Of a stretch of DNA of 64,000 nt, positions 1-14,000 are shown piece by piece. The position numbers and the translations under genes are program-made. The DNA comes from Plutella xylostella (taxonomy: Eukaryota > Arthropoda > Insecta > Lepidoptera > Plutellidae). Where the stretch lies: contig NC_064005.1 of the NCBI RefSeq assembly GCF_932276165.1, positions 4,154,001-4,218,000 on the forward strand, read 5' to 3'. Every line of letters starts with the position of its first letter. Position 1 is the stretch's first letter. The notes beneath the pieces are model-generated. The model searched no databases, was not told the DNA's origin, and saw only the letters and a list, made by a program, of their open reading frames with translations.

Positions 1-422
1 GTGCTACCTGCATCGCTGCATAGACCCAGCCATGTACTCCTGCCCTGGCGGCTGTGTTGTCCCACCTGCATCGCTGCGCACACCTGGCACTCCTGTTCTG
101 GTTGCCAGATCCAAACGCCCCCTGTCTGGGAAGAGATTTTATGCTCAGCGGAACCGCCTGCACTATTGCTAGCACGGTCATCATCATCATCAGCCATCAT
201 TATGAGTGACTTATTTAGAAGGTATCGAGTAACGTGCGCTATTCATCAGTGATTTTGGCATATGCAGACGAACGTTTACTGCCAAGGTTGGTCATGTTAG
301 CCATACAAGGGCACACCAACGAAGCATGAGTAACCACCTGCAGTCGCCGTAGCCGCATCGGCATGGATGACGACAAATCGGGTAACGTGCACCGCTTCTA
401 AAAGTGTTATAGCACTTCAATT

Positions 423-615
423 TGATGCCTCCGCTGAGGTAGGATATTCTATTAAAGCAGCTTTCTTCTGAACTCCCCAAAGTGACCTGTAGACTGCTCC
501 TGGGGATAGTTGTGCAATCAATTTTTTATTTCGATGTCTCTGCTGAAGAAACTGTCTAATGCAGCTTTTGTTCTAAACTGCCTAAAGATCATTGGACTGC
601 TCATGGGAATGGTGA
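423..615. repeat. Degenerate tandem duplication
   Basis: Segment 423-505 resembles 534-615: both run from a GATGYCTCYGCTGA start through a GCAGCTTT core and a CAAAG/TAAAG stretch to GACTGCTC. Identity is partial, so this is an old duplication of unknown origin. Confidence 0.4.
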
Positions 616-3362
616 CGCACGGTAAGTACAGGAACGTTACTCTATACTGATGAGAAACGAACGAACGAGAGCTGTCGTGCAATCGGCACGTTTAATACAT
701 ACAAACAGATAGAGCGGCTCGCGCCGCAGTGCACTGAAAGTTCGTTTTTCGTCATATAAAGTGACCCCCCAGACACTATCTTAAGTGTCATGACACATCG
801 GCAGATTCCAGCTTTGAGTCTTTTCTTTTCTCGGCTGTGAGCAAAGTGAATCCCACCGGCGAGTGTTCAACCTAAAAGCACTGAGCTAATTCCTGATTTC
901 GTGAAAGTCGCTGTTGCTATACCATACCGCTTCACAAGTTACCGAATTTATTATGATCCTACTGTCGGGTGATCATGATCGGAGTGTCATCGCGGTTTCT
1001 GAGTGGCACCATATTAGCTGTCTTCCTTATGTCCCAGTGGATTGTGAGTGTGTATAATCCGAGATCTTTGTTGAAAAATGCGTGAACCTCCTACGCAGCA
1101 GCTGTCTACTAGTTGTGTATCGAATAAATCGAGTAACGGTGCTCTTGCACGAGACGACTACCTTTTGGTAAAATTATAACTTCCACTATTCTGGGAACAT
1201 GCATATACCTACTGTGTACTGTGTATCACATCACGTGTAGCCGCGGCCCTACTCAATGTACGGGGCTAGATAATAAACAATGGCAGTCGTCATTAAATTT
1301 CTATGAATTTCGAAGGTCATCATTTGGAGCACAATCCAAAGGGTGAAAGTACCTATTCATGCCTAAACGGCTTCTCTAATGAAAAGGTATTTTTAATTCG
1401 ATTCTGGCGCAAATGTTTCATAACTATTTTTCAACACTGTATCTGCTGAAACTACTTAGACTGACTGGTTAAGATGCAGACGTGCCGTTTTCACAATTCC
1501 ATTCTGAGTAATCCTCAACTGTTTTATGGATCTTTCAGTTAGTTACGTACCTAGTTACCTAGTAAAAAATTACTTGTGTCATGCTCGTACTCGCATCTCA
1601 TTTAGGAGCTCTCTGGCCTCTAGCTGAAGGCTAGAACTGGTATATATATCTACTAAGCTAGTACAGAGTTATAACCGGGCAGCGGTGACGTGGTAGCTGC
1701 TTGATTTATTAGAGTTTGCGGAAAACTTTCTAAATAAGTAATAATTATTAGTCATAATATTAACTCTTCGCAGTTCTTTCAGAATACAATACCAGGTCGC
1801 TGAAGTAGGTAACCTTCCTTAGCTGGACAACAACAAGCCTTTTTGTTTTAAAGAATGTCACAGTTATTGGCCGTTCCACTGTCATATCGATGTCCAAGGA
1901 CTGTTTCTTGGGTATAGCTAACTACCTAAGTTTACCTATAGATAGCCGCAAGCTATCTGCTGTTGGCGAACTGTCAGTTCTGATTGATAAGTCAGGCTCG
2001 AGGTGGCTCGTCCAACTGTCCATGTTCCCGCCGCCATGATTGTTGCCTCCACAGATTAGAGAGTCTATGTTGGCTGTCGTTGCATCAGGTCTGATCAGGT
2101 ACAACTAACATCTTTACGTACCATCTTTATTTAATCGAGCTATTTTATTTTGTTTTATCCAGGTTGACTTGATGGTTTCAAAATCGAACCTACAACAATG
2201 TAAGTAGGTACCTACCTACGTACCTTTAAAGTTGCAATAAGGCGAAGCCTTAAGGTTTTGGCCGAGACCTGCCCTTAGTGTTGACGAACATACCTAAAGG
2301 TGACCTTGTTAATGTTTTTCATATGAAGTACTGAACATTTTACTTATCCTGGTGGCATGACTGATCATTTACCTACCCAGTTAAGACATGTTAGCCGGGT
2401 TTAATTTATCAACTATTATAATTGTTATTGTTGTGTTAATCAATCTTTATTAATTGATGTCATCTACCAAGGAATGCTGCCAGAGCTCATAATATTCACA
2501 CATGATGATACAGAATGATAGTAGCCCACAAAATCGGTGCAAAGGCTTATAAAATAACTTTCCTTCCTAGTAGGACTGCACAGGAACTCGTTAACCGCCG
2601 AGCTAGTTAGAATACAAAATTAGACTGTGTGTTACCTACTTGTCAATCTAGAATATGAATATAGTGACCTGCATCATGTTTTGAAAAACTGAATACTTAG
2701 TTATCCGCCAGTGTCACAGCCTTCATCTAATCTTTTCCAGTAGCTGATGAGGCTGAGATATTTAGTAAAATTATCTTCCCTTCAAGCACCACTCCTCGTT
2801 CCAAGGACTAGATGCCGCGCCAGGTGTTGCAGGCCGTGTCCTCGTACAGGGCTGACTGAGCAGGTCCTCGAGGCTCTAGGGTCGGCTGCTGCATTTCTGA
2901 GGTCAGTCCAGAATTACATACCCTAGTCAGCATGTGCTGACCTGAGCCCCAGCGGCCTGGATCGATATTCTACATTTTACAGCTTTTAAATATTGTTGCA
3001 AAGTATTTCACTGGTTCCATCCATTCGGCTAGTGTATGTTAAAAATATTGCCTTGACAATAACAAGATTTTGATCAATAATTACTTATAAGTATTGCTTT
3101 CGAAGAGGCACTGTGTGTATCCATATGTATAAATACCTACCTATAGGTATAGTTACATACCTTCCATAACTTTCTGACAAGTCAGGAATAATAAGGAAGT
3201 ACTTAAGTCTTTTGTATACATATACCTTTCTTTTTAGTATATCTATTACCTAGAAATCTATGCATTATAAATTTATAGATTCAAATATTTATCCACTGAT
3301 ATACTCATCAGTAGCTTATGGGTCACAGTTGGTTTTCTCTCCACCATGCGATAATAAACACA

Positions 3363-3715
3363 TCTCACAATGTTTAACTAGGTTTCAGATAGGCTCAGAC
3401 TACATAATAGACGCATTTTTCCTGAAATAAAAATGACATATTATGTATCTAGCCTATCTGAAACCTAGTCATTTCTGCATGGTGATATTACAACTGAGGC
3501 GCGCGGGCGACTCACTCTATTTATATAGGCACCCGCACCTTGCAAATAAAGGTGGAGAGAAAAATTGACTTTATTTAACTGTCACTGTGACCCTTATGAT
3601 GCCGAACACGGAGAAAGTCGAAACGCCATATCTCACAATGTTTAACTAGGTTTCAGATAGGCTAGATACATAATATGTCATTTTTATTTCAGGAAAAATG
3701 CGTCTATTACCACGA
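3363..3715. repeat. Rearranged inverted/direct repeat
   Basis: The words TCTCACAATGTTTAACTAGG and TTTCAGATAGGCT occur in direct orientation at about 3363 and 3630. The rest of the right copy (3650-3710) is the reverse complement of 3390-3475. The result combines direct and inverted order, as expected of a foldback or MITE-like element after an internal inversion. No coding capacity. Confidence 0.6.
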
Positions 3716-4883
3716 GTGGCACCTCTAGCGATATACCTATTTTAGTTTATTTACATACATAAATAAGATTCGGAGATATATCGATGATGAGTGTTAATTG
3801 CTAACATTCATTCATCATTAAATTTACAACAAAAATAAAAGGTAACCCTTGTGGTCATGGTTATAGATTCTAGTTTTTGCACTGTTCTAGAAGTAAAAAC
3901 TAAAAGCAAATTCTTATAGCACATGCTGCCTATCGGTATAAAGTATAAAGATACATTAATTTAAAATGGCGCTCATTTTGTTTCGCCATATTTGTATGAC
4001 TGTCAATACTCCTGCCACCCACCATTTTCATCATAGATGGCCCTTGATCAGCGCGCGATTTATATTCGCTGCACTGCTACAAATTTAGGTATGGTTTTCA
4101 CTGCTGCAACGGTGCAAAAACTCCCACTAGGCCATCAGGCTGCGCGGCGTTTAAAAATGAGACTTGACAACAACCAAGGCTTGTTATTGGTTCGTCTCAC
4201 AAATGCATACTCATAATATGAATTCATACATATCGGCTTCCAAAACGCCAAACGACAAAAAATGAAACAAATCTATTGTATTTTTATAGGGTCGACGTTT
4301 CAAAAACCGATACAAAGTACGCTCTAACAAATGAAATCCTGTCGTTGGCTATTCTACAACGAATAACCGCAACGGTACAAGTCAGTCCACGGAATGTTCA
4401 CATCGAAGGTTCCTGCCCTAATATTTCATAATTGAATAAGTATACATAAGAAATGATCATAAAAATATCCATCAAAAAGCTTTGAGAGTGTCATTTTTTG
4501 GTCACGGATATTTTATAGAAAATATTCATATAAAATTAAATAAGAAGCAACGTAAGGGCAGGAACCAGGAATGAAGACTCCTCAGCCAGAGTGTTGTCGT
4601 GTGAGATCCAAGTCGTCGGCACTGCGATAAGCTTACTTCACCCTTCATCAAGAGCATGCCGCTTTTGCCGCTTTCACAGCTGGAAACAAAAATACAACTT
4701 ATAGTAAAATTTGACACAGGGTCGTCAAAACCATAGGATAATTGAACTTAATGGCGTTCCACGACCTTAGAAAATTCGCGAAAATTTACTAGATTTCACA
4801 CACAAACTTGCTAACATTTGTTACTTTTGCAACACTCAATTTAAAAGTGGCCAAAGCAAAGGTTGCAACAACCATTCGTTCGC

Positions 4884-5007
4884 TTAGCCCCAGTTTCATC
4901 ATACTCCGTTAGATCATAACCAGGGATTTGTATTATGAAGATGACGTATAATTGATGAACTAATCCATTGTAATGATCTAACCGAGTATGATGAAACTGG
5001 GGGTTAA
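4884..5007. repeat. Palindromic MITE
   Basis: The left arm, about 35 bp starting at 4884 and containing CCCCAGTTTCATCATACTC, is matched by its reverse complement ending at 5007. The arms are separated by about 55 bp. Short, non-coding and hairpin-forming, it fits a MITE. It lies just beyond the ARID4 stop codon, so it may be inside the 3' UTR. Confidence 0.7.
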
Positions 5008-5090
5008 TGTCAGATTCTTGGTACCAGGTCAACCTTATGGATTCTCGGATGGCTGAAATCAATTTACTAGAAAATATAATGACGACGCAG

Positions 5091-8000
5091 CTATTTACCT
5101 TCCCTCTCCTTGCGCCTGAGCTTCTTGCGGCGCCGGTCGATGGCGGCGAGCTCGGCCTTCACCGAGTGGTACGCCTTGCGCAGATCCGCCAGCCGGCCCG
5201 TCAGCACGTTGATGCGCTTCTGACTGTCCCACGACGGGTCTACGGGTGGAAGGTTCTAGTTAGTAACTGGTCAGTTATGTCTTATTTAATATTGGTAAAT
5301 GGACGATGAATGGCGTAGTGGTTAGTGACCCTGACTACTGAGCCGAAGGTCCCGGGTTCGATTCCCGGCTGGGGCAGATATTTGTTTAAACACAGATATT
5401 TGTTCTCAGGTCTTGGATGTGCCCGTAAAATGGAAATAGGCCCACCCCCTATTACATTGGGACTAACATAACACTCTGGCGAAAAGTGGCGGGATAGGCA
5501 CTCTGCCTATCCCGCAAGGGAGTACATTAGTACAAGGCGTGTGTGTGTGTGTGTGTTTTTTTTTTATGGACGCACTCAAGTGGCTCCCCGAGTCTACCGA
5601 GTGTACATAAAGAATATGTATTGTTAAAAATGTATGGGATTAGGGCAAAATAATTGACAGATTATCAACTATACCAATAAACAAGGATTAATACTGTTTT
5701 GGGTGACATAGCCAAGAGCATACTGAAGTAATAGTAGGAATATTGACAATCTCAATCTTTGTGTTCAGAAATAAACGCCTGTATGTGCCCATTAGACCTC
5801 CGAGTGGCTGGCGACGTAATCGCCATACGTAAAAAAATACTACTCCTAAATAAGTATTTTTCTTTCACCCAGTTTCACCTAAATTTGTAGAAATTGCTTT
5901 TTGGCAATAAGCCCGCCTTTATATACGTTTGTGTTTTTTGATTTGTAACTGTTGTCTTTTATGTTTGCTTTTGTATGTGTACAATAAAGTATATAAATAA
6001 ATAATAAGTACCTAAGTTAAACTACATAATCGGTCAAAAGAAACTGGCACCGTCCACACTTATTACTAAACCACCACTTACCCAGATCGACATAGAAGTT
6101 GTACTTGAGCGGCGGCGCGGGCGCGGGGGCGGGCGCCTCGTCGGTGTCTCGACGGGGGCGGCGGCCGCGGCGGGGCGCGCCCGCGCCCGAGCTCTCGGAG
6201 GCCTTGCGGCTGCGGACGCCTACTGATAGAGACAAATATGTAAATGTTAGATACCCATTGATTAATTTCTAATTGGGTTATGATTATGAGAGTGAAGACA
6301 TAGCCATATTAATTTAGTGCTGTTTTCAATACTGTACAGTCAGTAAAATTTATATTGATGCCATCCCAGCGCAAACACATTAATTTTATGATCCACTGAC
6401 GGGTGATACATGACATGAAAAATATTTAACTTTAATATAATGAATTATAATTTATTTAATTAAATATTTAGAGATTGTTTGTAAATAGATAAAATATTAT
6501 TTCATTCATCTATCTTCCACCCATAAGCCTAAAAATCGGCTCTGTAGACAAATCTCAACTGCATTCTGATTAGGGTTCCTCCAACATCATTCACAATATA
6601 TTTATGGAAGCATAATATACTGTGTTTGTGCTTACCGATGGGCTTGTCGATCTCCATGGGCGTCTCGTCTCGCCTCGCATCCTCCTCCTCCTTGCGCTCC
6701 ACCGGGCTGCCGCGCTCCGACGCACTGCGCTCCCTAAGGAAAATATTTACAATTTGTTATATTTATTACTTTTGAGGGAGAGCCTTTTGGTAAGGTCATG
6801 AAGGCGGAAGACCACCAAGCCTTGTGGCGATCGTCGTATCTAAATTCTAAGGTTGGAGGTTGGAGATTGGACCTTCGCTAAACCCAGCGACGAATAGAAA
6901 TATGGGTCGATTACACCTAACGAATACAGTGGTGAGACAGTATACTCGGCCGATTTTCGACCAATGAACCGAGTGCTTTGCCGAGGACACTGACTCGCCA
7001 CTGTACTCGGTAGGTGTAATCTAGCGCTCACGCAGTAACCTGGATGAAATGGTGCCAGCGTGATAGTACTACTATTACTATGCCAATTAAAACATGATAT
7101 ATATTCTTATACACAAAGCACACATCGGCGCCTACACTACCTTTGTCTCTCTTTACATCTCTACATGATTAGTAAATGGGGTACGTTACTGACCGTATAG
7201 GCGAGTGCGGCGGCGGCGGCGGCGACGCGGTGGGCGAGCGCTCCTGTCCCTCGCGCCGCCACGACGGGTTCGCAGTGTTTGGGTTCGCTTCTGTGCGACG
7301 CTCTTCTGTAAATATGCATTTATGATGACGTATTAAGGTCGAAAAAAGACGAGTGTTTATACATTTGAATGTTCTGCAATACGAGATGTCAATTTGCGTT
7401 TGGAATACGTCCAAGTAGAGTTAGAAGACTTTTTACTTTAGCTTTATTTAACAATGGCCGTCATTTTGGTGATCTGGCAACATTCAAAACACGCAGAGTA
7501 TAAAATTTATAATAAAATAAGCTATAGGTATTTTATACTGGGTGAAATTTTATTATTGACATTCTGGTTACCAGTTCAAAAAGTTTCTCATATATCGGCT
7601 ATGGCTAAACTTTACTGTAAAAATTCAACCAAGAAGCATAAAACGTATGTATACTTACTAGTGGTCTGCGCGCGCGCAGCCGAGGCGAAGGGCGCCTGCG
7701 CGTCGGGCTCGGGCTCGGGCGCGGGCGAGCCGGGGATGCTCTCCTCGCACAGCAGCAGCGAGATGTTGCTGTCCTGCTCTAGCGCGCCGCTGCAAGCGTC
7801 TACGAGAGCCGAGCCGATGCCGCCCGCTACTACTACGCTCGCGCCTGGAAGAGGTGATGTTTAGGATGAGGATTCAGTATGGTAAGTGTAAGTTTTTATA
7901 ATATAAAAGGGTGGTGACTGGTCACAGACAGACGGACAACAAAGTGATCCTATAAGAGTTCCTTTTTACTTCTGAGGTACGGAACCCTAAAAAGAAGAAT

Positions 8001-11000
8001 GTTTGACGAGTATTTACAAGTTTTGTCATTCATGTTTTGTAGGTGCAGCCGTTGCATTATATGCAAGAGTATGCAAATTTTCTCGTTGCGTAAACTGTCA
8101 AAGTTACAGTTTATACAACTTTGTTTATTACTGCACTAATTTGTTTATTTCATATGCACATAATTAACTCTAACTTACTGCTCCCGTGTATCAAAGACCA
8201 ATCCTAAAACACAACTTAACACCTAGCGCGACAGAGACAGCTCTACTCACTATGTTTCCTCTCGTTCTTGCAGGCGTCTTCCAGCATGAGCAGCGACTCG
8301 CCGGCGGACCACTCGCCCGGGGACTTGCCGATGTGCGTGCGCGACACGCCCGCCGACCAGCCCTCGATGTTCACCTTGTCGATTATTAGCCTGCCGAGTT
8401 GTGTGGATGTGAGTTAGGTAGCTTGGAATGGGGTAGAGATACTGAATTTAGAAGTGTTGCTTGTCGAACATATATGAACTGTCTACATGGAGACCAGCCC
8501 ACCTTGTCGATTATTAACGGTAACGGTAACGGTAGTGACGCTTAATTTAGAAGCATTATTTATGTAAATACTCTACATGGAAAGAAGTCTTATATTTATT
8601 CACCTTGTCAATTATTAACCTGCAGAGTTGTGTGGACATGAACTAGGTAGCTTGGAATGGGGAGGGTAGTGCCGTCCAATTTAGAATCGTCGAAACCTAA
8701 ATGACTACATGGAGAGGAGCCTTATATGTTCACCTTGTGACGAGTGGCCGAGTGACAAGCGAGTGCGTGTTTATACGTGCCGAGCGGGATAGCGTGTCGC
8801 TGCGGGGGCAGAAGAATATCGGGGTGGTGGGATCTCCGCCTAGTAAACAAATTGGGATGCTAGTGACAGTGACTCTCTCGCCTCTTTTCTCGACTGAGTA
8901 CTCGGCCCAGCACTCGTCAAAGTGTTTATACCAACCGAGCACTGACTCGCCACTGTACTTGTTAGGTGTAATCGACCCATTAAGGATGATGCCAAGTTAA
9001 TAGTTTTTAGAAACTGCTGGAGAGGCTTTCTCGAATTAAAAAGTGGATCCTAGATTTTGACGCATATTTCCATTGACGCCAGTTTTTAATTATTTATAAT
9101 TGTTGGATACTAGCAATTTTATGGTAAATAAACATGAAATTACCTTCTATCAGAATCATCTGAGTCGCTCGATTCACTTCTACTTTCAACTGGGAACGGA
9201 GGCAGCGGGATCTGGCTGATGTTGGCGGTCTGGTTGATCTGGCTTGACAACTTCTGTATGGTGTCACTTAGAACCTTATTGCTCTTCCCTTGCGGCGCTA
9301 GTAGTTCAGCTACACTCTTACGTCTCTCTAGAACACTCAATGGACTCTGAAGTCTTGGTGGCGACGCCTCCTTAGGCCTAACCTTTTTGATGTCACTCAA
9401 TTCACGTTTGGCATCCGTAAATTTGGATGGCTCGCCAAATATAGAATCAGGTGCGTCTGGTGTCTTTCTAGCCAGATCTTTCTTGGCTGAGCCTGGTCTG
9501 GATTGTGGTTTGATCATTTCTTTGCCAAGTGGCGTTTTGTTTTCTGGAACGGGTGATAGAGAAGACTTGGCGTCTGGTTTGGTAACTTTGAGAGCATCTT
9601 TCTTGGGTGTTTTCGGTCGGTCGGCGGCGTCGGCGGTGGCTGGCGGTGGGGACATGGACAGTCTCTTAGCGCTGTTGATGGCTTTGAGGAGTTTCTCTGC
9701 TATCTTAGGTCCTTCTGAGTGTAGAAGGAACCCGGGCGGCGGGTCCGGTAGTACGTCGATCCGGGCCGGACTGTCCGGTTCTGATTTATCCTCTTCTGTA
9801 TCGACTAGCGGACTAGCAGGCGGCTCAATCTTCTTTGGTGTTTTTGGACTTGGCACTGGCTCAGGTTGCACCTTCTCTTTCTCTTCTTTAACCTTTGGTT
9901 TCTCTTCTTTAACTTTTGCTTTCTCTTCTTTAAGTTTAGCTTTCTCATCTGCTTCAGCCTTCTTGGCTTTCCTCTCCTTTTCTTCCTGTTCAAGTTTCTT
10001 AGATTTCCTCTCTTTCTCTTCCTGTTCCAGTTTCTTCTTCTTTTCCTTTTCCTCTTGTTCCAGCTTCTTGGCCTTACGCTCCTTCTCTTCTTGTTCAAGC
10101 TTCTTAGCTCTCTTTTCCTTTTCTTCTTGCTCAAGTTTCTTAGCTCTTTTTTCCTTTTCCTCTGCCTCTGCCTTTTTGGTTTTCTTTTCTTTGTCTTCCA
10201 GTTCGCTCTTCTTAGCTTTCTTTTCCTTCTCTTCGAGTTCAACTTTCTCTTTCTTAGCTTCAACCTTGACTTTAGTCTCCATCTCTTTGGGTGGATTTTC
10301 GCTTGGCAGCGGTATGTCGAGTGGCACCACCGGGCTGGGCGCCGGCGAGCTCGGCAGCGGAATGTCACTTCTCTTTATAATCGACGGCAGCGACAAATCA
10401 CTTAGCTTGATAATCGTTATGGATTCAATGTTGGGCACATCTTTCACATTAGCCAAGTGAATGCTTGTCTCAGCTGGTTTTGGAGGAGTATTCTTAGGTA
10501 TTTCGTGTTTAGTTGGCGTCACCTCTTTAGGCGATTGTGCTTCTAGAACCAACACTTTGGGTTCCTTGGGTTCTTCTTTAACTACAACCGGAGACTTCGG
10601 AGTTTCAGGACTCTTAGGCGGAGCCGGTGGCTCTGGTGTAAGGTCCCTGGGCTTCTCTCTCGGTTTCACGTCTTCCTTCATAATCTCATCAGAATCGTCT
10701 GAAGACTGTTCGTCATCAGCCGGGCTGTCCGGAGAGTCATCTATCAGCTCCCGTAGCTTAGACACTTTGCTTTTCTTAGAATACGTCTCTTGGTTCTTAG
10801 CCGGCGTGAACCCTTCGAATATCGGTCCGGAGCTGCCCTCGAATGGGAAGGAATCATCGTCCATTGAGAACATTGCGTCCTTGGAGTCCTCCTCAGGGCT
10901 CTGGCCGGGGACTTCCCTAGAGGAGAAGTCTCTGAAGGGCGACAGCGATGGGGACCTCAACGCCGGCCGTCTCAGCGGGTCCTCTGATATCTCTTCACTC

Positions 11001-14000
11001 AGCGACTTGGACAACGTCGACGTGTACTTGCTTGGAGAAATATCGTCAAATATTCTATGCGTGCGCTTCTTCTTATCATCATGCAGCTCCAACTCAAAAG
11101 GCTCCGGTTCCTTAAACTCGTAAACATCCTCCGCTTGCTTATCAGGTTGTGTTTCAGGCTGGCCAGTGACCTCTTTCTCCTCAGTCTTAGTTGCGTCTTC
11201 TGGCTCCTGTTTGACTGTGTGTAGTCCTTTCAGTTCTGATCGTATCTCGTTGAGGTCGTAGTCACGGCCCTGGTGGCCGGGCGGCGGGGGGCGCGGCTTC
11301 TTGGCGGGGGAGGGGGGCGCGGGGCGCGCGGGGCGCTTGCGCGGCTTGCTGGACCCGTTGCTGTCGCTCGACTTGCCCGAGTCCTTGTTGGGACGCGATG
11401 GCGCTGTTGATGTGAAGGATGGTTTAGCGTTATAATTCATGCCAACTATATATTCATATGTATTCATATTTATAAATGCAAAAATGCAAAATCCTACTGT
11501 GCACCATTTATTTTAATGCCAATGCATAGGGGACCTTACAAACTGAGTTGGCTTACTTAGCTAGAGGATACCTTTTTGTGGTAAGTATACTGTAAAAATG
11601 CTAAACTTTTTTTTCCAAGTGAAACAATTGAATAAGTAATTCGTAAATATGACTGTCTTATGATTTACTGTACTGTTATCGAGACTAGGGCTGAATGTGC
11701 TTACGTTTACTGCTGGACAATGATTTATCATCCAACTTCTTGGGCGGTCGCTTGTGGTCGCGCGGCGCGCCCGCGCTGTCCGAGTCACTGTCGGAGTCCG
11801 TGCGAGCCAACGATTCTGTAAATAAAAACATATACATCAGCATAATCTTATCAACTGCTATCCTAACCATATCACACATTTGACTATAGTGTAACCATTA
11901 GTGATGTGCACTCCCTGAGGTATGCGCACAGCGAGACGGGGGGGGGGGGGGGGGGAATAAGCTACTGCGCTGTCACGCTTGTGGCGGCCTCGCCCCGCAT
12001 CTCGCCGCGCATGCATCAGGGAGTGCACAGCACTAATGGTTACACTAATCGCCACACTATAATTATCATCAATGATTGATTCTATTGGTACATCCAGATT
12101 CAAGTTGACTCAGCGTTACCATCATCAGCAGATATAGTACTCTATCGCGGCTCATTACAGCAAGATAATTTTTCCATGCAAGTGGATGAAGTGGATTATT
12201 GGTATGAGAATAAAGTCAATTTACCTTCAGTCCTCTTAGCTCTTACTCGCCGTGTGCTGCTGCTGTTCTGTAATGTGATAAAATATATTAGAACCAAAGA
12301 AAATGAAACGCAGGCATAATTAATCAAATAATTATGTTGATTTGGAAATATTTATGTTGAATTGTGACTATTTCTTGTTAAATATGCTATGTTATTTGTA
12401 TGAAATCAATGCTCATGAATTCCGATAGCTCTATCAATCACAAATCACAGCATATTTCAGTCCACATTTCGCTGGTTCGATTCCCGGGCCAGACACTCCA
12501 TCTCAAATGCAGAAACACATAACTCAACCCTACCTTCTTATTATGCGTGCGGTCATGCTGAGACACGTTCAACGCTATCCGCTGCGGCTTGATCCACTCA
12601 TCATATCTGGTGTTCCACCCGGTGTAGTGCACCCGCAGCATGCCCTCTGCAGATATCTCGATCACCTTCGCCTCGTATGTCACCTGAAGCGGTAAGGAGA
12701 TAAGGAAATTAGGATCTTCTAGTGGAACGCTGGGGCTTAAAGTAGAAATGTTTATTTGGGATTCGGGGGCATATTTCGCAATGCACAATGCAAACAAATA
12801 TGGAGGATATGGTTTAGGGTGAGGCTCTATTGGTGCGTTGCGTTGGTGTCGCATCGTCGCAAAGATACGGTCATGTAACATTATTTATATGGCAGCGACG
12901 ATGCAACGCAACAATGGGGCCGCGCCCTTTAAGTTTAAGATCATAATAATTGTAGTACTTATAAATTAAAAGCTATTTTTGTTAAATGTTTCTAATTATA
13001 CTTATTCATGCAAATCAACTTTAAGAGCTGAACTATGTATCTCAAACAACACACATAGTATAACCCATCCATAAAAGAAAGGAACCCAAAATGGCGCGTG
13101 TACTCAACCTTTATTCACACAATTACGAAATCCGCAACACAATCGAAAATCTACCAAAACTACCAAACGCTCACAAAACAGCAGACCAAACGATAATTGC
13201 GCAAACAAATCGAATAAATACAATATTTATTTATTTATGTACTGTCTCGCAAGCTCTAACTACCAACTGAACGAGGCTATACTCGTCGCCATTTTGGATT
13301 CCGCTCCTCAACGGCCCGGGTTATGACAAGAGAAGTGTCCACTCACCACGCTAGTTTTCTGTCTCACCTTAGACTCTGACTGTGTGGGCCCGTAATAGAC
13401 CTTCAGTTTGTCGCCCACTTGCGCCTTTGTTGACGTGCCCACTATACGACGTGGCTCGCTTGTTGATGGTCTGGAAATTTGATGATGTTCAATTAAATAC
13501 GGTGTAATAGTGAAATGGACAACATTTCATTTTCTTTACCCTATATTTTTATTAGCTATTCGGAAAGTTTATAAAAAATAAGAGGACCCGTATTTTTTTA
13601 TTTTGTATATACATTAGTTTTTGCATGTTATTTTTAACTTTACAGTTAATTATTTTAAAACCGGAAGTGACTTCACATATTAGGCTCAATTTTTATTTTT
13701 GTCTTTTGCCTTTGCTTTGAAAAAAAATATAAATGACACTGACAAATGACATTTAAACTTTGTTTACCTGCCAACCAACAAATGGGTCATTTTCAAATGA
13801 AATTGATATTTCTGATGATACAAAGTATTATCATGTAAAAAAAATAAGCAGAAGAATTTTTCAGAAGTGGCCTTTGGAGCTAAATCTCGAAATGGTTTTC
13901 GATTTATAGCAGCTTTAGTTTTTTGAAATGTTGTCCATTACATGTAATTTAGGTATATCTATTCGTATACAATGCCGATTTGAAACTTTGCATATCTCTA

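Larger units (their letters stand above)
1..5090. other. Non-coding flank downstream of ARID4
   Basis: No open frame here has a recognisable domain, a splice-supported continuation or a start context that I trust; the short frames at 1-252, 292-480, 1922-2104 and 4526-4717 look like chance. The stretch is AT-rich with the repeats listed separately (423-615, 3363-3715, 4884-5007). The 3' UTR of the minus-strand ARID4 gene must extend down from 5090, but I could not fix a polyadenylation site. Confidence 0.6.

Noticed and set aside
1..252. 83-codon frame at the window edge
   Set aside because: No splice or domain support; Cys/Ser-rich composition consistent with chance.
5312..5378. Possible tRNA gene
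   Set aside because: The boxes are tRNA-like but the acceptor stem does not pair, and a SINE body with GT/poly-T tail and flanking repeats follows.
9805..10405. Further open frames in both strands over the Lys/Glu tract
   Set aside because: Frame-shifted readings of the AAG/GAG repeats in ARID4 exon 18.
9387..10460. 357-codon plus-strand open frame rich in Ser/Phe
   Set aside because: It is the antisense mirror of the Lys/Glu/Ser-rich ARID4 exon 18; it has no domain and the minus strand has phase-consistent splicing.
12470..12500. Second SINE suggested by GGTTCGATTCCCGGG
   Set aside because: Only a B-box-like word remains; no body, tail or flanking repeat was found.
12438..12881. 147-codon minus-strand frame
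   Set aside because: Read-through of ARID4 exon 15 into both flanking introns; only 12534-12683 is spliced coding sequence.
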